Positions 44,357 to 52,524 of a stretch of 64,000 nt of DNA are shown here, one piece after another. Position 1 is the stretch's first letter. Every line of letters starts with the position of its first letter. A program made the position numbers and the translations under genes. The stretch covers positions 186,001-250,000 of the forward strand of contig BMTG01000008.1 of NCBI GenBank assembly GCA_014649555.1, written 5' to 3'. The DNA comes from Streptomyces globisporus. Lineage in GTDB: Bacteria; Actinomycetota; Actinomycetes; Streptomycetales; Streptomycetaceae. The notes beneath the pieces were generated by a model that ran no database searches, had not been told where the DNA came from, and saw only the letters and a program-made list of their open reading frames with translations.

Positions 44357-44602
44357 ATGAGATTCCTTGTCCGGGCCGACCGTGACACGACCGTGGTGTT
44401 CGAGCCCACGGCGGAGGAGGTCTCTCTGAAGCCGGGCGAGACCCTCACTGTGGAGTGGTTCGCCGAGAAGACGGACGGGATGGTCTCGCTGGAGGAGGGA
44501 GACCTCGTCGTATCGGCCCCGAGCGGCGGGTACACACGCGTCTGGGGATCCGACGGGACGGAGATGTACGTCGGCCCCGACTCCGGCGGCGACGCACGGT
44601 GA
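44357..44602 (+). CDS. small conserved-looking protein of unknown function
   Basis: An 81-residue acidic protein, MRFLVRADRDTTVVFEPTAE and so on, predicted to be mostly beta-strand with a VSLEEGDLVVSAP turn. GAGGAGGAGA precedes the ATG and codon bias fits a real Streptomyces gene. I do not recognise a family. It is 50 nt downstream of the NUDIX gene in the same direction and may be in its transcript. Ends at a stop followed by the convergent acyl-CoA dehydrogenase-type gene. Confidence 0.65.
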   Translation: MRFLVRADRDTTVVFEPTAEEVSLKPGETLTVEWFAEKTDGMVSLEEGDLVVSAPSGGYTRVWGSDGTEMYVGPDSGGDAR

Positions 44603-44688
44603 CCGACGCTCCGGCCGTACGGTCCTGACCAGGGGGACGTAACCCGGCGGGCCCGGCCGCGTGAGCGACGGGCCCGCCACCGGGACGG

Positions 44689-45546
44689 TCAGTAGGCGTA
44701 GAAGCCCGACCCCGTCTTGCGGCCGAGCCGGCCAGCGTCGACCATCCGCTGGAGCAGCGGGGGAGCGGCGTACAGCGGCTCCTTATATTCGGCGTACATC
44801 GAGTCCGCGACCGAGGCCACGGTGTCCAGGCCGATCAGATCGGCCAGCTTGAGCGGACCCATCGGGTGGGCGCAGCCCATCTCCATGCCGTTGTCGATGT
44901 CCTCGCGGCTGGCGATGCCCGACTCGAACATCCGGATCGCGGAGAGCAGGTACGGGATCAGCAGCGCGTTCACGACGAACCCGGACCGGTCCTGGGCGCG
45001 GATCGGGTGCTTGCCGAGCACGTCCTGCACGACGGCCTCGGCGCGCTGGATCGTCTCGTCCGACGTGGTCAGCGCCGGGATCAGCTCGACGAGCTTCTGC
45101 ACCGGTGCCGGGTTGAAGAAGTGGATGCCGATGACCCGGTCCGGGCGCGAGGTGGCGACGGCCAGCTTCACCAGCGGGATCGAGGAGGTGTTGGAGGCCA
45201 GGATCGCGTCCTGCCGGGTCACCACCTGGTCGAGCACCTGGAAGATCTCCGTCTTGACCTGCTCGTTCTCCACGACGGCCTCGATCACGAGATCGCGGTC
45301 GGCGAACTCCCCGAGGTCGGTCGTGAAGCTCAGCCGGCCGAGGGTCTCGTCCCGCTCCTCCGCCGTGATCTTGCCGCGTTCGGCGGCCTTCGAGAGGGAG
45401 TTGTGCAGGCGGGTGCGGCCGATCTCCAGCGCTTCGCCGGTGGTCTCGGCGACCTTCACTTCGAGGCCGCTGCGCGCGCACACCTCCGCGATACCTGCGC
45501 CCATCTGGCCACAGCCCACCACTCCGACGCGTGCAATGTCGGCCAT
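44689..45546 (-). CDS. 3-hydroxybutyryl-CoA / 3-hydroxyacyl-CoA dehydrogenase
   Basis: A 285-residue NAD-dependent dehydrogenase that interconverts 3-hydroxyacyl-CoA and 3-oxoacyl-CoA in fatty-acid or polyhydroxybutyrate/butyryl-CoA metabolism. Rossmann start RVGVVGCGQMGAGIAEVCAR; catalytic His in VIGIHFFNPAPVQKLVE; substrate segment FVVNALLIPYLLSAIRM; terminal GRKTGSGFYAY is fully conserved. No enoyl-CoA hydratase is fused. I chose the ATG at 45546; a GTG four codons upstream with GAAAGG is also possible. It is convergent with the small gene at 44357 and divergent from the GHL10-like hydrolase. Confidence 0.94.
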   Translation of the reverse strand: MADIARVGVVGCGQMGAGIAEVCARSGLEVKVAETTGEALEIGRTRLHNSLSKAAERGKITAEERDETLGRLSFTTDLGEFADRDLVIEAVVENEQVKTEIFQVLDQVVTRQDAILASNTSSIPLVKLAVATSRPDRVIGIHFFNPAPVQKLVELIPALTTSDETIQRAEAVVQDVLGKHPIRAQDRSGFVVNALLIPYLLSAIRMFESGIASREDIDNGMEMGCAHPMGPLKLADLIGLDTVASVADSMYAEYKEPLYAAPPLLQRMVDAGRLGRKTGSGFYAY

Positions 45547-45747
45547 AAGGTCCGTCACCTCGTGCCTTTCGCTGTTCTCCGTATCGCAGGGTCCCGTGTG
45601 ATTCCGGTGCCCGCCTCGACCCCACGACGTTACTCCGAATGCCGACGCGAACGTCCCGCGGGTCACGGCGGCTACGGATGGGCATGATGCGGTTACGTAG
45701 AGCCATCGGAGTCGGATGCGGGACACGGCGGAGAGAGGTGGGCCGGA

Positions 45748-47052
45748 ATGCGGCGTACAGGTGTGGCGAGAAGGGCGTTCGTGCTGAGCGCGGCAGGACT
45801 GCTGGCGGCGATGACGACCGCCGGTGACGCGGTCGCCTCCCCTTCGGGGAGGCGGAAGGGCGGCGGGCTTCCGGAGGCGGCGGGGGAGGTGCGGGGCATG
45901 TGGATCGCCACCGTCGCCAACATCGACTGGCCCTCGAAGCCGGGCCTCACCGCGGCGAAGCAGGAGGCGGAGCTGTTCGCCCATCTGGACCGGGCGGTGG
46001 AGCTGCGGCTCAACACGGCGGTGTTCCAGGTCCGGCCGACCGCCGACGCCCTGTGGCCCTCGCCGTACGAGCCGTGGGCCGACTGCCTCACCGGAACCCA
46101 GGGCAAGGACCCGGGCTGGGACCCGCTCGGCACGGCGGTGCGCGCGGCGCACGACCGGAGCCTGGAGCTGCACGCCTGGTTCAACCCGTACCGGGTGGCG
46201 AACCACACGGACCCGTCCCGCCTGATCGCCTCCCACCCGGCCCGGAAGCACCCGGACTGGGTCGTGCCGTACGGCGGGAAGCTCTACTACAACCCGGGGC
46301 TGCCGGAGGTGCGCCGCTTCGTCCAGGACGCGATGCTCGACGCCGTACGCCGCTACGACATCGACGCGGTGCACTGGGACGACTACTTCTACCCGTATCC
46401 GGTGGCCGGGCAGACCTTCGACGACGACGCGGAGTTCGAGCGGTACGGCGGCGGCTTCGCCGACCGGGCGGCCTGGCGGCGCGACAACATCGACCGGCTC
46501 GTGCGCGAGACAGGGGAGCGGATCCGGGCGATCAAGCCGCATGTCCGCTTCGGCATCAGCCCCTTCGCGGTCTGGCGCAACAAGGAGACCGATCCGCTGG
46601 GATCGGACACCCGGGCGGGCGTGCAGACGTACGACGACCTGCACGCCGATACCCGTAAGTGGGTCAGGGAAGGGTGGATCGACTACATCTGCCCGCAGAT
46701 CTACTGGCACATCGGCCAGACCGCCGCCGACTACGCCAAGGTCCTCGCCTGGTGGAGCGCGACCGTCCGGGGCACGGGCGTCGAGCTGTACGTGGGCGAG
46801 GCGCTGTACAAAGCGGGCGACCCGGCGCAGGCGGACGCCTGGCAGGACCCGGCGGAGCTCTCCCGCCACCTCACCCTCGCCGGGGACCACGAGGAGGCGG
46901 GCGGCCATGTGTTCTTCTCCGGGAAGAGCGTGATGGCGGACCGGATCGGCGCGATGCGTCGCGTGGTGGCCGACCATTACCAGGACCGGGTCCGGCTCTA
47001 CCCGGACGGGGGGCGCGCCCGTTCCCACCACCGGCGCCGGTTCCCGGGCTGA
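45748..47052 (+). CDS. Tat-exported GHL10 (DUF187)-type glycoside hydrolase
   Basis: A 434-residue exported hydrolase of the GHL10 family (related to GH10-like TIM barrels). The signal peptide is twin-arginine: RRAFVLSAAGLLAA preceded by MRRTGVA, with cleavage after GDAVAS. The mature domain has EVRGMWIATVANIDWPS, VFQVRPTADALWPSPYEPW, LHAWFNPYRV, the acidic pair VHWDDYFYPYP, RFGISPFAVWRNK and WIDYICPQIYWHIGQ. DUF187 enzymes are thought to act on cell-wall polysaccharides. GAGAGGTGGG precedes the ATG. Transcribed away from the acyl-CoA dehydrogenase gene; a terminator separates it from the convergent DUF1918 gene. Confidence 0.88.
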   Translation: MRRTGVARRAFVLSAAGLLAAMTTAGDAVASPSGRRKGGGLPEAAGEVRGMWIATVANIDWPSKPGLTAAKQEAELFAHLDRAVELRLNTAVFQVRPTADALWPSPYEPWADCLTGTQGKDPGWDPLGTAVRAAHDRSLELHAWFNPYRVANHTDPSRLIASHPARKHPDWVVPYGGKLYYNPGLPEVRRFVQDAMLDAVRRYDIDAVHWDDYFYPYPVAGQTFDDDAEFERYGGGFADRAAWRRDNIDRLVRETGERIRAIKPHVRFGISPFAVWRNKETDPLGSDTRAGVQTYDDLHADTRKWVREGWIDYICPQIYWHIGQTAADYAKVLAWWSATVRGTGVELYVGEALYKAGDPAQADAWQDPAELSRHLTLAGDHEEAGGHVFFSGKSVMADRIGAMRRVVADHYQDRVRLYPDGGRARSHHRRRFPG

Positions 47053-47060
47053 GCCGCCGA

Positions 47061-47103
47061 CGCCGGGGGCCGGGGCCCTTCCGCACGGTCCCGGCCCCCG
47101 GCG
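47061..47103. terminator. bidirectional terminator hairpin
   Basis: A perfect 14-bp stem (47061-47074 with 47090-47103) between the stop codons of the GHL10-like hydrolase and the convergent DUF1918 gene. Confidence 0.88.
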
Positions 47104-47107
47104 CTTG

Positions 47108-47317
47108 TTACCGCGTCTGCTCGTCCTTCGGCGCCTCCATGTGCTGGACGACGCTGTCGGGACCCGGTGACATCAGGTGTTCATGGCCGTCGTCGAAGCG
47201 GAGCCGGTACGGGGGAGCGCCCCCGTCACCGAGCACCTCGATGATCTCGGCGACCCGGTCGTGCTGTCCCACGGTCCTGCCGTGCATCAGCAGCCGGTCG
47301 CCCGTGTGCGCCTCCAT
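47108..47317 (-). CDS. DUF1918 small protein
   Basis: A 69-residue DUF1918 protein, a small SH3-like beta barrel confined to actinomycetes: MEAHTGDRLLMHGRTVGQHD, then RVAEIIEVLGDGG, PYRLRFDDGHEHLMSPGPDS. Function unknown; several are co-expressed with stress genes. The ATG is preceded by GAGGAGG at 8 nt. It starts ~50 nt from the end of the EamA transporter gene on the same strand, so read-through from that unit is possible. Confidence 0.85.
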   Translation of the reverse strand: MEAHTGDRLLMHGRTVGQHDRVAEIIEVLGDGGAPPYRLRFDDGHEHLMSPGPDSVVQHMEAPKDEQTR

Positions 47318-47364
47318 CGGGAGCGACCTCCTCACAGGGGAAGACGGTGTCCGTGTCGACAAGT

Positions 47365-48387
47365 CTATGACCGTGCGGGCGGGGATTCCCGTCCTGACCG
47401 TACGGTCCTGGACCGCCGGACCGCGCCACGGCCGGCCCGCTGGGTGGCGGCGATGCAGACGAGTACGGCCACCGCCGCGACCGGAGCCGCCGCCGACAGC
47501 TCCTCGCCGAGCAGAAAGAAGGACCACACGAGCGTCAGCAGCGGCTGGGCGAGCTGGAGCTGGCTGGCGCGGGCCACCCCGATCGCCGCCATCCCCCGGT
47601 ACCAGACGTACAGCCCGAGGAAGGTCGATCCGGCGGCGACCCAGACCAGGCCGAGGACGCCGTGGGCGTTCAGGTGCACGGGTTCGAGCGGCAGAGCCAC
47701 CAGGCTGCCCGCCACCGCGAGCGGCAGGCACAGGACCAGCGCCCAGCCGATCACCTGCCACCCCGGCATCACCCTGGCCAGCCGGCCGCCCTCGGTGTAT
47801 CCGGCCGCGCAGACCAGCAGAGCGCCGAACAGATACAGATCGCCGGTCGTCAGGGCGCCGCCGCTCTGCTGAACGGTGAAGGCGATCACCACGGCCGCCC
47901 CGGCGAGGGCCGCGATCCAGAACGCGCGCGAGGGCCGCTCGCCGGTGCGCAGGGACCCGAGCACCGCCGTGGTCAGCGGCAGCAGACCCACGACCACGGC
48001 CGCGTGCGAGGTGGTGGAGGTCTGCAGGGCCAGCGTCGTCAGGAGCGGGAAGCCCACGACCACCCCGCCCCCGACCACCGCGAGCCCGGCCCGGTGGCGG
48101 CGCGCGGGCAGCGGGACGCGGGCGGCCAGCAGCACCCCGCCCGCGACCAGGGCGGCGAGCACGCTGCGCAGCGCCACCAGGGACCAGGGGCCGAAGCTCT
48201 CCAGGCCCCAGGCCGTGGCCGGAAAGGTGAGTGAGAACGCCATGACGCCGAGCCCGGCGAGCACGGTGCCGCTCCGGCCGGCCGGAGGGTCGGCCGGAGA
48301 AGTGGCTGCCGAAGTGGGGTGCGGGGTGGCCGCCGGATCGGCGACCGCTATCGCTGAAGACGGGGTAGCGCTATCCTGTGCTCTCAT
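47365..48387 (-). CDS. DMT-superfamily EamA-type exporter
   Basis: A 340-residue transporter with ten predicted helices in two EamA repeats (FSLTFPATAWGLESFGPWSL ... and FGALLVCAAGYTEGGRLARV), and a terminal basic tail. EamA proteins export amino acids, metabolites or drugs; substrate unknown. Its ATG (complement of 48385-48387) overlaps the ATG of the divergent MocR regulator at 48386, and both starts lack a ribosome site. TACGCT (minus strand) lies 5 nt before this start, fitting leaderless expression. Control by the adjacent MocR protein is the obvious hypothesis. Confidence 0.88.
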   Translation of the reverse strand: MRAQDSATPSSAIAVADPAATPHPTSAATSPADPPAGRSGTVLAGLGVMAFSLTFPATAWGLESFGPWSLVALRSVLAALVAGGVLLAARVPLPARRHRAGLAVVGGGVVVGFPLLTTLALQTSTTSHAAVVVGLLPLTTAVLGSLRTGERPSRAFWIAALAGAAVVIAFTVQQSGGALTTGDLYLFGALLVCAAGYTEGGRLARVMPGWQVIGWALVLCLPLAVAGSLVALPLEPVHLNAHGVLGLVWVAAGSTFLGLYVWYRGMAAIGVARASQLQLAQPLLTLVWSFFLLGEELSAAAPVAAVAVLVCIAATQRAGRGAVRRSRTVRSGRESPPARS

Positions 48388-48388
48388 G
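48346..48388. promoter_or_regulatory. overlapping divergent leaderless starts with CGCTATC direct repeat
   Basis: CGCTATC occurs at 48346-48352 and 48369-48375, a direct repeat 23 nt apart, the kind of operator MocR/GabR proteins bind. TATCCT (48372-48377) is the -10 for the MocR gene, 8 nt before its ATG. The 4-nt palindrome CATG at 48385-48388 contains both start codons. Confidence 0.6.
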
Positions 48389-49840
48389 CAAGAGCGTAGC
48401 AGCGTCGCCGAACTGGTCATCTCCCTGCGGGCCGAGCTCAACCGCTACTCTCCGGGTGGAAAGCTGCCGTCCAGCCGCGCACTCGTCGAACGGTTCCGGG
48501 TCAGCCCCGTCACCGTCTCCCGCGCCATCGCCCAGCTCGCCGCCGAGGGGCTCGTCACCACCCGCCCCGGCTCCGGCGCGTTCCGGGCGGAGCCCCGCGC
48601 CGCACTCCCCGCCCCGGGCGACACGTCCTGGCAGGAGGTGTCGCTGAGCGGCGACGGCGGGCCCGAGGTGGTGCCCCGTACCGTCGACGCCTCCGGGGTG
48701 CTGGTCACCCTCGCCGCTCCACCGCCCGGCGTCATCGAGTTCAACGGCGGCTACCTCCACGCCTCGCTCCAGCCCGAACGGGCGCTCTCCGCCGCCCTGG
48801 CCCGCGCGGGCCGCCGGCCTGGCGCCTGGAGCCGGCCTCCGACGGACGGGCTGCCCGAGCTGCGGTCCTGGTTCGCCCGCGAGATCGGCCCCGCCGTCAG
48901 CGCCGCCGACGTCCTGATCACCGCGGGTGGCCAGGGCGCCCTGGCCACCGCCCTGCGCGCCCTCGCCCCGCCCGGCGCCCCCGTCCTCGTGGAGTCGCCG
49001 ACCTACCCCGGGATGCTCGCCGCCGCCCGCGCCACCGGACTGCGCCCCGTCCCCGTGCCGATGGACGCCGACGGGGTCCGCCCCGAGCTGCTCGCCGACG
49101 CGTTCCGGGCCACCGGCGCCCGGGTCTTCGTCACCCAGCCGCTCTTCCAGAACCCCACCGGGGCCACCCTCGCGCCCGCCCGCCGTCCCGAAGTCCTGGC
49201 CATCGCCCGGGCGGCCGGGGCGTTCGTGGTCGAGGACGACTTCGCCCGCCGGCTCGTCCACGACGACTCGGGGCCGCTCCCCGCACCGCTGGCCGCCGAC
49301 GACCCCGACGGGACCGTCGTCCACGTCTGCTCGCTGACCAAGGTCACCTCGCCCAGCCTCCGGGTCGGCGCGCTGGCCGCCCGTGGCCCGGTGCTGGAGC
49401 GCCTGCGGGCCATCCAGGTCGTCGACAGCTTCTTCGTACCCCGGCCCCTCCAGGAAGCCGCCCTGGAACTCGTCGGCTCCCCGTCCTGGGGCCGCCACCT
49501 GGCCGCCGTCTCCGCCGAGCTGGGGCGTCGCCGTACGACCATGGCGGCCGCCCTCGCCGGCGAACTGCCGGAACTCACCCTGCCGCACCTCCCGGCGGGC
49601 GGCGGCAGCCTCTGGCTCCGGCTCCCGGGCGGCGGCGCGGGAGCCGGAGCCGACGAGCCGGCCGTCGTCTCGGCCGCGCTGCGCGCCTCGGTCGCCGTCG
49701 CCCCCGGACGCCCCTATTTCTGCGCCGAACCCCCGGCCGGACACGTCCGCCTGAGCTTCGCCGGGGTCTCAGGAGCGGCCGAGATCGCGGAGGGCGTCCG
49801 CCGCCTTCGTACCGCTTTCGACAGCCTTCTGGAGGGCTGA
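48386..49840 (+). CDS. MocR-type (GntR-aminotransferase) transcriptional regulator
   Basis: A 484-residue regulator: N-terminal GntR winged helix (LPSSRALVERFRVSPVTVSR, then AIAQLAAEGLVTTRPGSG), a ~50-residue linker, and a full aminotransferase class I-like domain from ~120 (DGLPELRSWFAREIGP, VESPTYPGMLAAARATGLR, TQPLFQNPTGATL, VEDDFARRLVHDD, Schiff-base Lys in CSLTKVTSPSLRVGALAARG). MocR proteins sense vitamin B6 species or amino acids through bound PLP. It starts at an ATG that overlaps the divergent exporter's start codon, so the two genes must compete for transcription. Confidence 0.92.
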   Translation: MQERSSVAELVISLRAELNRYSPGGKLPSSRALVERFRVSPVTVSRAIAQLAAEGLVTTRPGSGAFRAEPRAALPAPGDTSWQEVSLSGDGGPEVVPRTVDASGVLVTLAAPPPGVIEFNGGYLHASLQPERALSAALARAGRRPGAWSRPPTDGLPELRSWFAREIGPAVSAADVLITAGGQGALATALRALAPPGAPVLVESPTYPGMLAAARATGLRPVPVPMDADGVRPELLADAFRATGARVFVTQPLFQNPTGATLAPARRPEVLAIARAAGAFVVEDDFARRLVHDDSGPLPAPLAADDPDGTVVHVCSLTKVTSPSLRVGALAARGPVLERLRAIQVVDSFFVPRPLQEAALELVGSPSWGRHLAAVSAELGRRRTTMAAALAGELPELTLPHLPAGGGSLWLRLPGGGAGAGADEPAVVSAALRASVAVAPGRPYFCAEPPAGHVRLSFAGVSGAAEIAEGVRRLRTAFDSLLEG

Positions 49841-49866
49841 GGGCGGCACCCGGCCCACTGGCCCTC

Positions 49867-49895
49867 TTGACCAAACAGGCGTTCGGCCCCACGAT
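49867..49895 (+). promoter_or_regulatory. leaderless promoter of the histidine-phosphatase-like gene
   Basis: TTGACC (49867-49872), a 17-nt spacer and CACGAT (49890-49895) precede the ATG at 49902 by 6 nt. Both boxes and the spacing look like a vegetative promoter, and no ribosome site is present. Confidence 0.6.
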
Positions 49896-49901
49896 CCCGC
49901 C

Positions 49902-50477
49902 ATGACGCTTCGGGTCACCCTGGTCGCAGCGGCGCGCAGCTCCTCACGGCTCACCGAACGCTTCGACGACGACCGGCCGCTCGACCAGGCCGGCTGGCAC
50001 GAGGTGCAGATCGTCGCCCACACGCTCGTCCCGCTCGGCGCCGCCGAGCTGCGCTACTGCTCGCCCACGCCGCGCAGCCGCGCCACCGGGGACGCCCTCG
50101 GCTTCGCGCCGATGGCACAACCGGCCCTGCGCGACTGGGAGATGGGCCGCTGGCGGGGGATGACCCTGGGTGAGGTCACCGCTCGGGAGCCGGCCGCCGT
50201 CGACCTCTGGCTCGCCGACCCGCGCAGCGCCCCGCACGGCGGCGAGTCGATGCTCGGCTTCATCGGGCGCGTGGGCGGCTGGCTGGACACCCGCCCCGCC
50301 GACGACGCCCTCGTCGTAGCGGTCGCCGAGCCCGCCGTGATCCGGGCGGCCCTCGTCTACGCCCTGAACGCCCCGCCCGCCACGTACTGGAACGTCGACG
50401 TCCGCCCGCTGTCGACGATCACCCTGACCGGCCTGCCGGGGCGCTGGAGCCTGAGCCTGGAGTCGGGCATCCGCTGA
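49902..50477 (+). CDS. histidine-phosphatase-fold protein lacking both catalytic histidines
   Basis: A 191-residue member of the histidine phosphatase (phosphoglycerate-mutase-like) superfamily by overall pattern: DRPLDQAGWHEVQIVAHTL, LRYCSPTPRSRATGDALG, WEMGRWRGMTLGEV, HGGESMLGFIGRV. In active enzymes the first motif is (L/V)RHG and the last is HGGVIR; here these positions read LVAAARSSSRL and VAVAEPAVIRAAL, so the phospho-acceptor His and the second His are both absent. It is therefore probably a non-catalytic binding or scaffolding protein. Starts leaderlessly at 49902, ~60 nt after the MocR gene, and is followed by a serine hydrolase. Confidence 0.82.
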   Translation: MTLRVTLVAAARSSSRLTERFDDDRPLDQAGWHEVQIVAHTLVPLGAAELRYCSPTPRSRATGDALGFAPMAQPALRDWEMGRWRGMTLGEVTAREPAAVDLWLADPRSAPHGGESMLGFIGRVGGWLDTRPADDALVVAVAEPAVIRAALVYALNAPPATYWNVDVRPLSTITLTGLPGRWSLSLESGIR

Positions 50478-50607
50478 TCCGCGCCGTGACCACCGGGGCC
50501 TTCGTCGTGGCCGGGACACCGGCCCTTCCCTCCGATCCGACCAGTCGGTACGTTGCGTGGGGCACCCGGTTCCGCCGCCGGACGCCCGCCCGCGACGAGG
50601 AGGCTCC

Positions 50608-51777
50608 GTGCTGCAGATCCACGGCCACTGCGACGACCGGTTCGCCGGGGTCCGGGACGCCTTCGAGGAGAACTTCACCGAGCGCGGCGAACTGGGCGCG
50701 GCGGTGACCGTCCTGGCCGACGGCGCCACGGTGGTGGACCTCTGGGGCGGCTGGGCGGACGCGGCCCGCAGCCGCCCCTGGGAACGGGACACCCTGGTCA
50801 ACGTCTGGTCCACCGGCAAGGGCCCGACCGCGCTCTGCGCCCATGTCCTGGCCGACCGGGGACTGCTCGACCTCGACGCCCCGGTCGCCGACTACTGGCC
50901 GGAATTCGCCGCGAACGGCAAGGAATCCGTCCTCGTACGCCACCTCCTCTCGCACCGCTCCGGAGTGGCCGGGCCCGACACCCCGCTCTCCCTGGAGGAG
51001 CTGTACGACTGGGAGACGGCCTGCGCCCGGCTTGCCGCCACCGCCCCCTGGTGGGAGCCCGGAACCCGCTCCGGCTACCACGCGATCAGTTACGGATTCC
51101 TCGTCGGCGAAGTGGTCCGCCGGATCACCGGACTGCGGCCCGGGGCGTTCCTGCAGCAGGAGATCACCGGACCGCTGGGCATCGACTTCACCTTCGGCCT
51201 CCCGGAGAGCGAGACCCACCGCCTCGCCGAACTGGTCCAGGAACGCCCCGACCGGGCCGCCCAGGCGGCCCTCCTGGACCGGATGACACCGGTCGCCGTC
51301 GCCTCCCTGCTCAACCCGCCCACCGGCCGGGCCGCCGCCAACACCCCCGCCTGGCGCGCGGCGGAGATCCCCGCCGCCAACGGCCACGGCACCGCCCGGG
51401 CGGTCGCCGCGCTCTACGGGATCCTGGCCGGACGCGGCAGCCTCGACGGCCGCCGGATCCTCTCCGGGAAGGCGGCCGCCCGCGCCGGGGAAGGACAGGG
51501 GGCCTGCCGCGACCTCGTCCTCGGCGACGGCTTCCCGTACGAGACGGAGATCGCCCTCGGCTTCTGGCTGAGCGGCGAGAACCGCTCCTACGGCCCCGAC
51601 CCACGGGCGCTGGGCCACGACGGTGCGGGCGGTTCCTGCGGCCTGGCCGACCCGGATGCCTCCATCGCCCTCGGCTACGTCATGAACCGGATGGGCTCCC
51701 GCCTCGCCGACGACCCGCGCAAGACGGCCCTGGTGAACGCCGTCTACGCGGCCCACCGGGGTGCCGCCGGAGGGTGA
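50608..51777 (+). CDS. serine hydrolase, beta-lactamase/family VIII esterase type
   Basis: A 389-residue cytoplasmic hydrolase of the class C beta-lactamase-like family. The nucleophile motif S-x-x-K is in VNVWSTGKGPTALCAHVL (Ser then Lys three residues on), the Tyr motif is in SGYHAISYGFLVGEVV, and the terminal region has ALGHDGAGGSCGLADPD replacing the KTG box, as in family VIII carboxylesterases and EstB-type enzymes. No signal peptide is present. The GTG at 50608 follows GAGGAGG. Likely acts on esters or D-amino-acid amides; the substrate is unknown. Confidence 0.88.
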   Translation: MLQIHGHCDDRFAGVRDAFEENFTERGELGAAVTVLADGATVVDLWGGWADAARSRPWERDTLVNVWSTGKGPTALCAHVLADRGLLDLDAPVADYWPEFAANGKESVLVRHLLSHRSGVAGPDTPLSLEELYDWETACARLAATAPWWEPGTRSGYHAISYGFLVGEVVRRITGLRPGAFLQQEITGPLGIDFTFGLPESETHRLAELVQERPDRAAQAALLDRMTPVAVASLLNPPTGRAAANTPAWRAAEIPAANGHGTARAVAALYGILAGRGSLDGRRILSGKAAARAGEGQGACRDLVLGDGFPYETEIALGFWLSGENRSYGPDPRALGHDGAGGSCGLADPDASIALGYVMNRMGSRLADDPRKTALVNAVYAAHRGAAGG

Positions 51778-51852
51778 GCGGAATCCAGACTTCCGGCGTG
51801 CCGACCCAACCCGGGTTTCACCTGCGGTTGCCAGGAATGTGAGGATGTCACC

Positions 51853-52350
51853 ATGACAACCAAGGTCTACTTCGACATCACCATCAACGACGCCCCCGAA
51901 GGGCGGATCACGTTCAACCTGTTCGACGACGTCGTCCCCAAGACGGCGGAGAACTTCCGCGCGCTCGCCACCGGCGAGAAGGGCTTCGGTTACGCCGGCT
52001 CGTCCTTCCACCGCGTCATCACGGACTTCATGCTCCAGGGCGGTGACTTCACCCGCGGCGACGGCACCGGCGGCAAGAGCATCTACGGCGAGAAGTTCGC
52101 CGACGAGAACTTCAAGCTCAAGCACGACCGCGTGGGCCTGCTCTCGATGGCCAACGCCGGCCCGAACACCAACGGTTCGCAGTTCTTCGTCACCACGGTG
52201 CTCACCCCGTGGCTGGACGGCAAGCACGTGGTCTTCGGCGAGGTCGCCGACGAGGACAGCATGAAGCTCGTCCGCAAGATCGAGGCCCTCGGCTCCTCCA
52301 GCGGCCGCACCAGCGCCAAGGTCACCATCGCCGAGTCCGGCGTTCTCTGA
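51853..52350 (+). CDS. cyclophilin-type peptidyl-prolyl cis-trans isomerase
   Basis: A 165-residue cytosolic cyclophilin that isomerises proline peptide bonds during folding. The active-site set is complete: catalytic Arg in [55 protein letters not shown], and [16 protein letters not shown]. Only one Trp is at the drug-binding position ([11 protein letters not shown]), as in cyclosporin-sensitive forms. GAGG lies 9 nt before the ATG. It is probably a monocistronic housekeeping gene; a hairpin with arms at 52380-52391/52432-52443 follows. Confidence 0.96.
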   Translation: MTTKVYFDITINDAPEGRITFNLFDDVVPKTAENFRALATGEKGFGYAGSSFHRVITDFMLQGGDFTRGDGTGGKSIYGEKFADENFKLKHDRVGLLSMANAGPNTNGSQFFVTTVLTPWLDGKHVVFGEVADEDSMKLVRKIEALGSSSGRTSAKVTIAESGVL

Positions 52351-52379
52351 CCCGACCGGCAGACCAGAGCGGTACCCGA

Positions 52380-52443
52380 CGGGCCCGTGGCAGGGCCGCG
52401 CCACCGACGTACGCGTCGGCGGGGCGGACCGGCCACGGGCCCG
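52380..52443 (+). terminator. hairpin after the cyclophilin gene
   Basis: CGGGCCCGTGGC (52380-52391) pairs with GCCACGGGCCCG (52432-52443); an inner stem CCGACG/CGTCGG makes it a long structured terminator. GGGCCCGTGGCA also occurs as a direct repeat at both arms. Confidence 0.65.
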
Positions 52444-52524
52444 TGGCATGTCTCCCGCGGTTTCCGTGGTGCCCACCCCCGCGATCGGGCAGTATTTGAG
52501 GTGTCCACGACGGGGGGAACGGCG

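Noticed and set aside
45547-47031. 780-codon frame joining the acyl-CoA dehydrogenase to sequence antisense to the GHL10-like gene
   Set aside because: Only the C-terminal 285 residues resemble a protein family; the rest is shadow.
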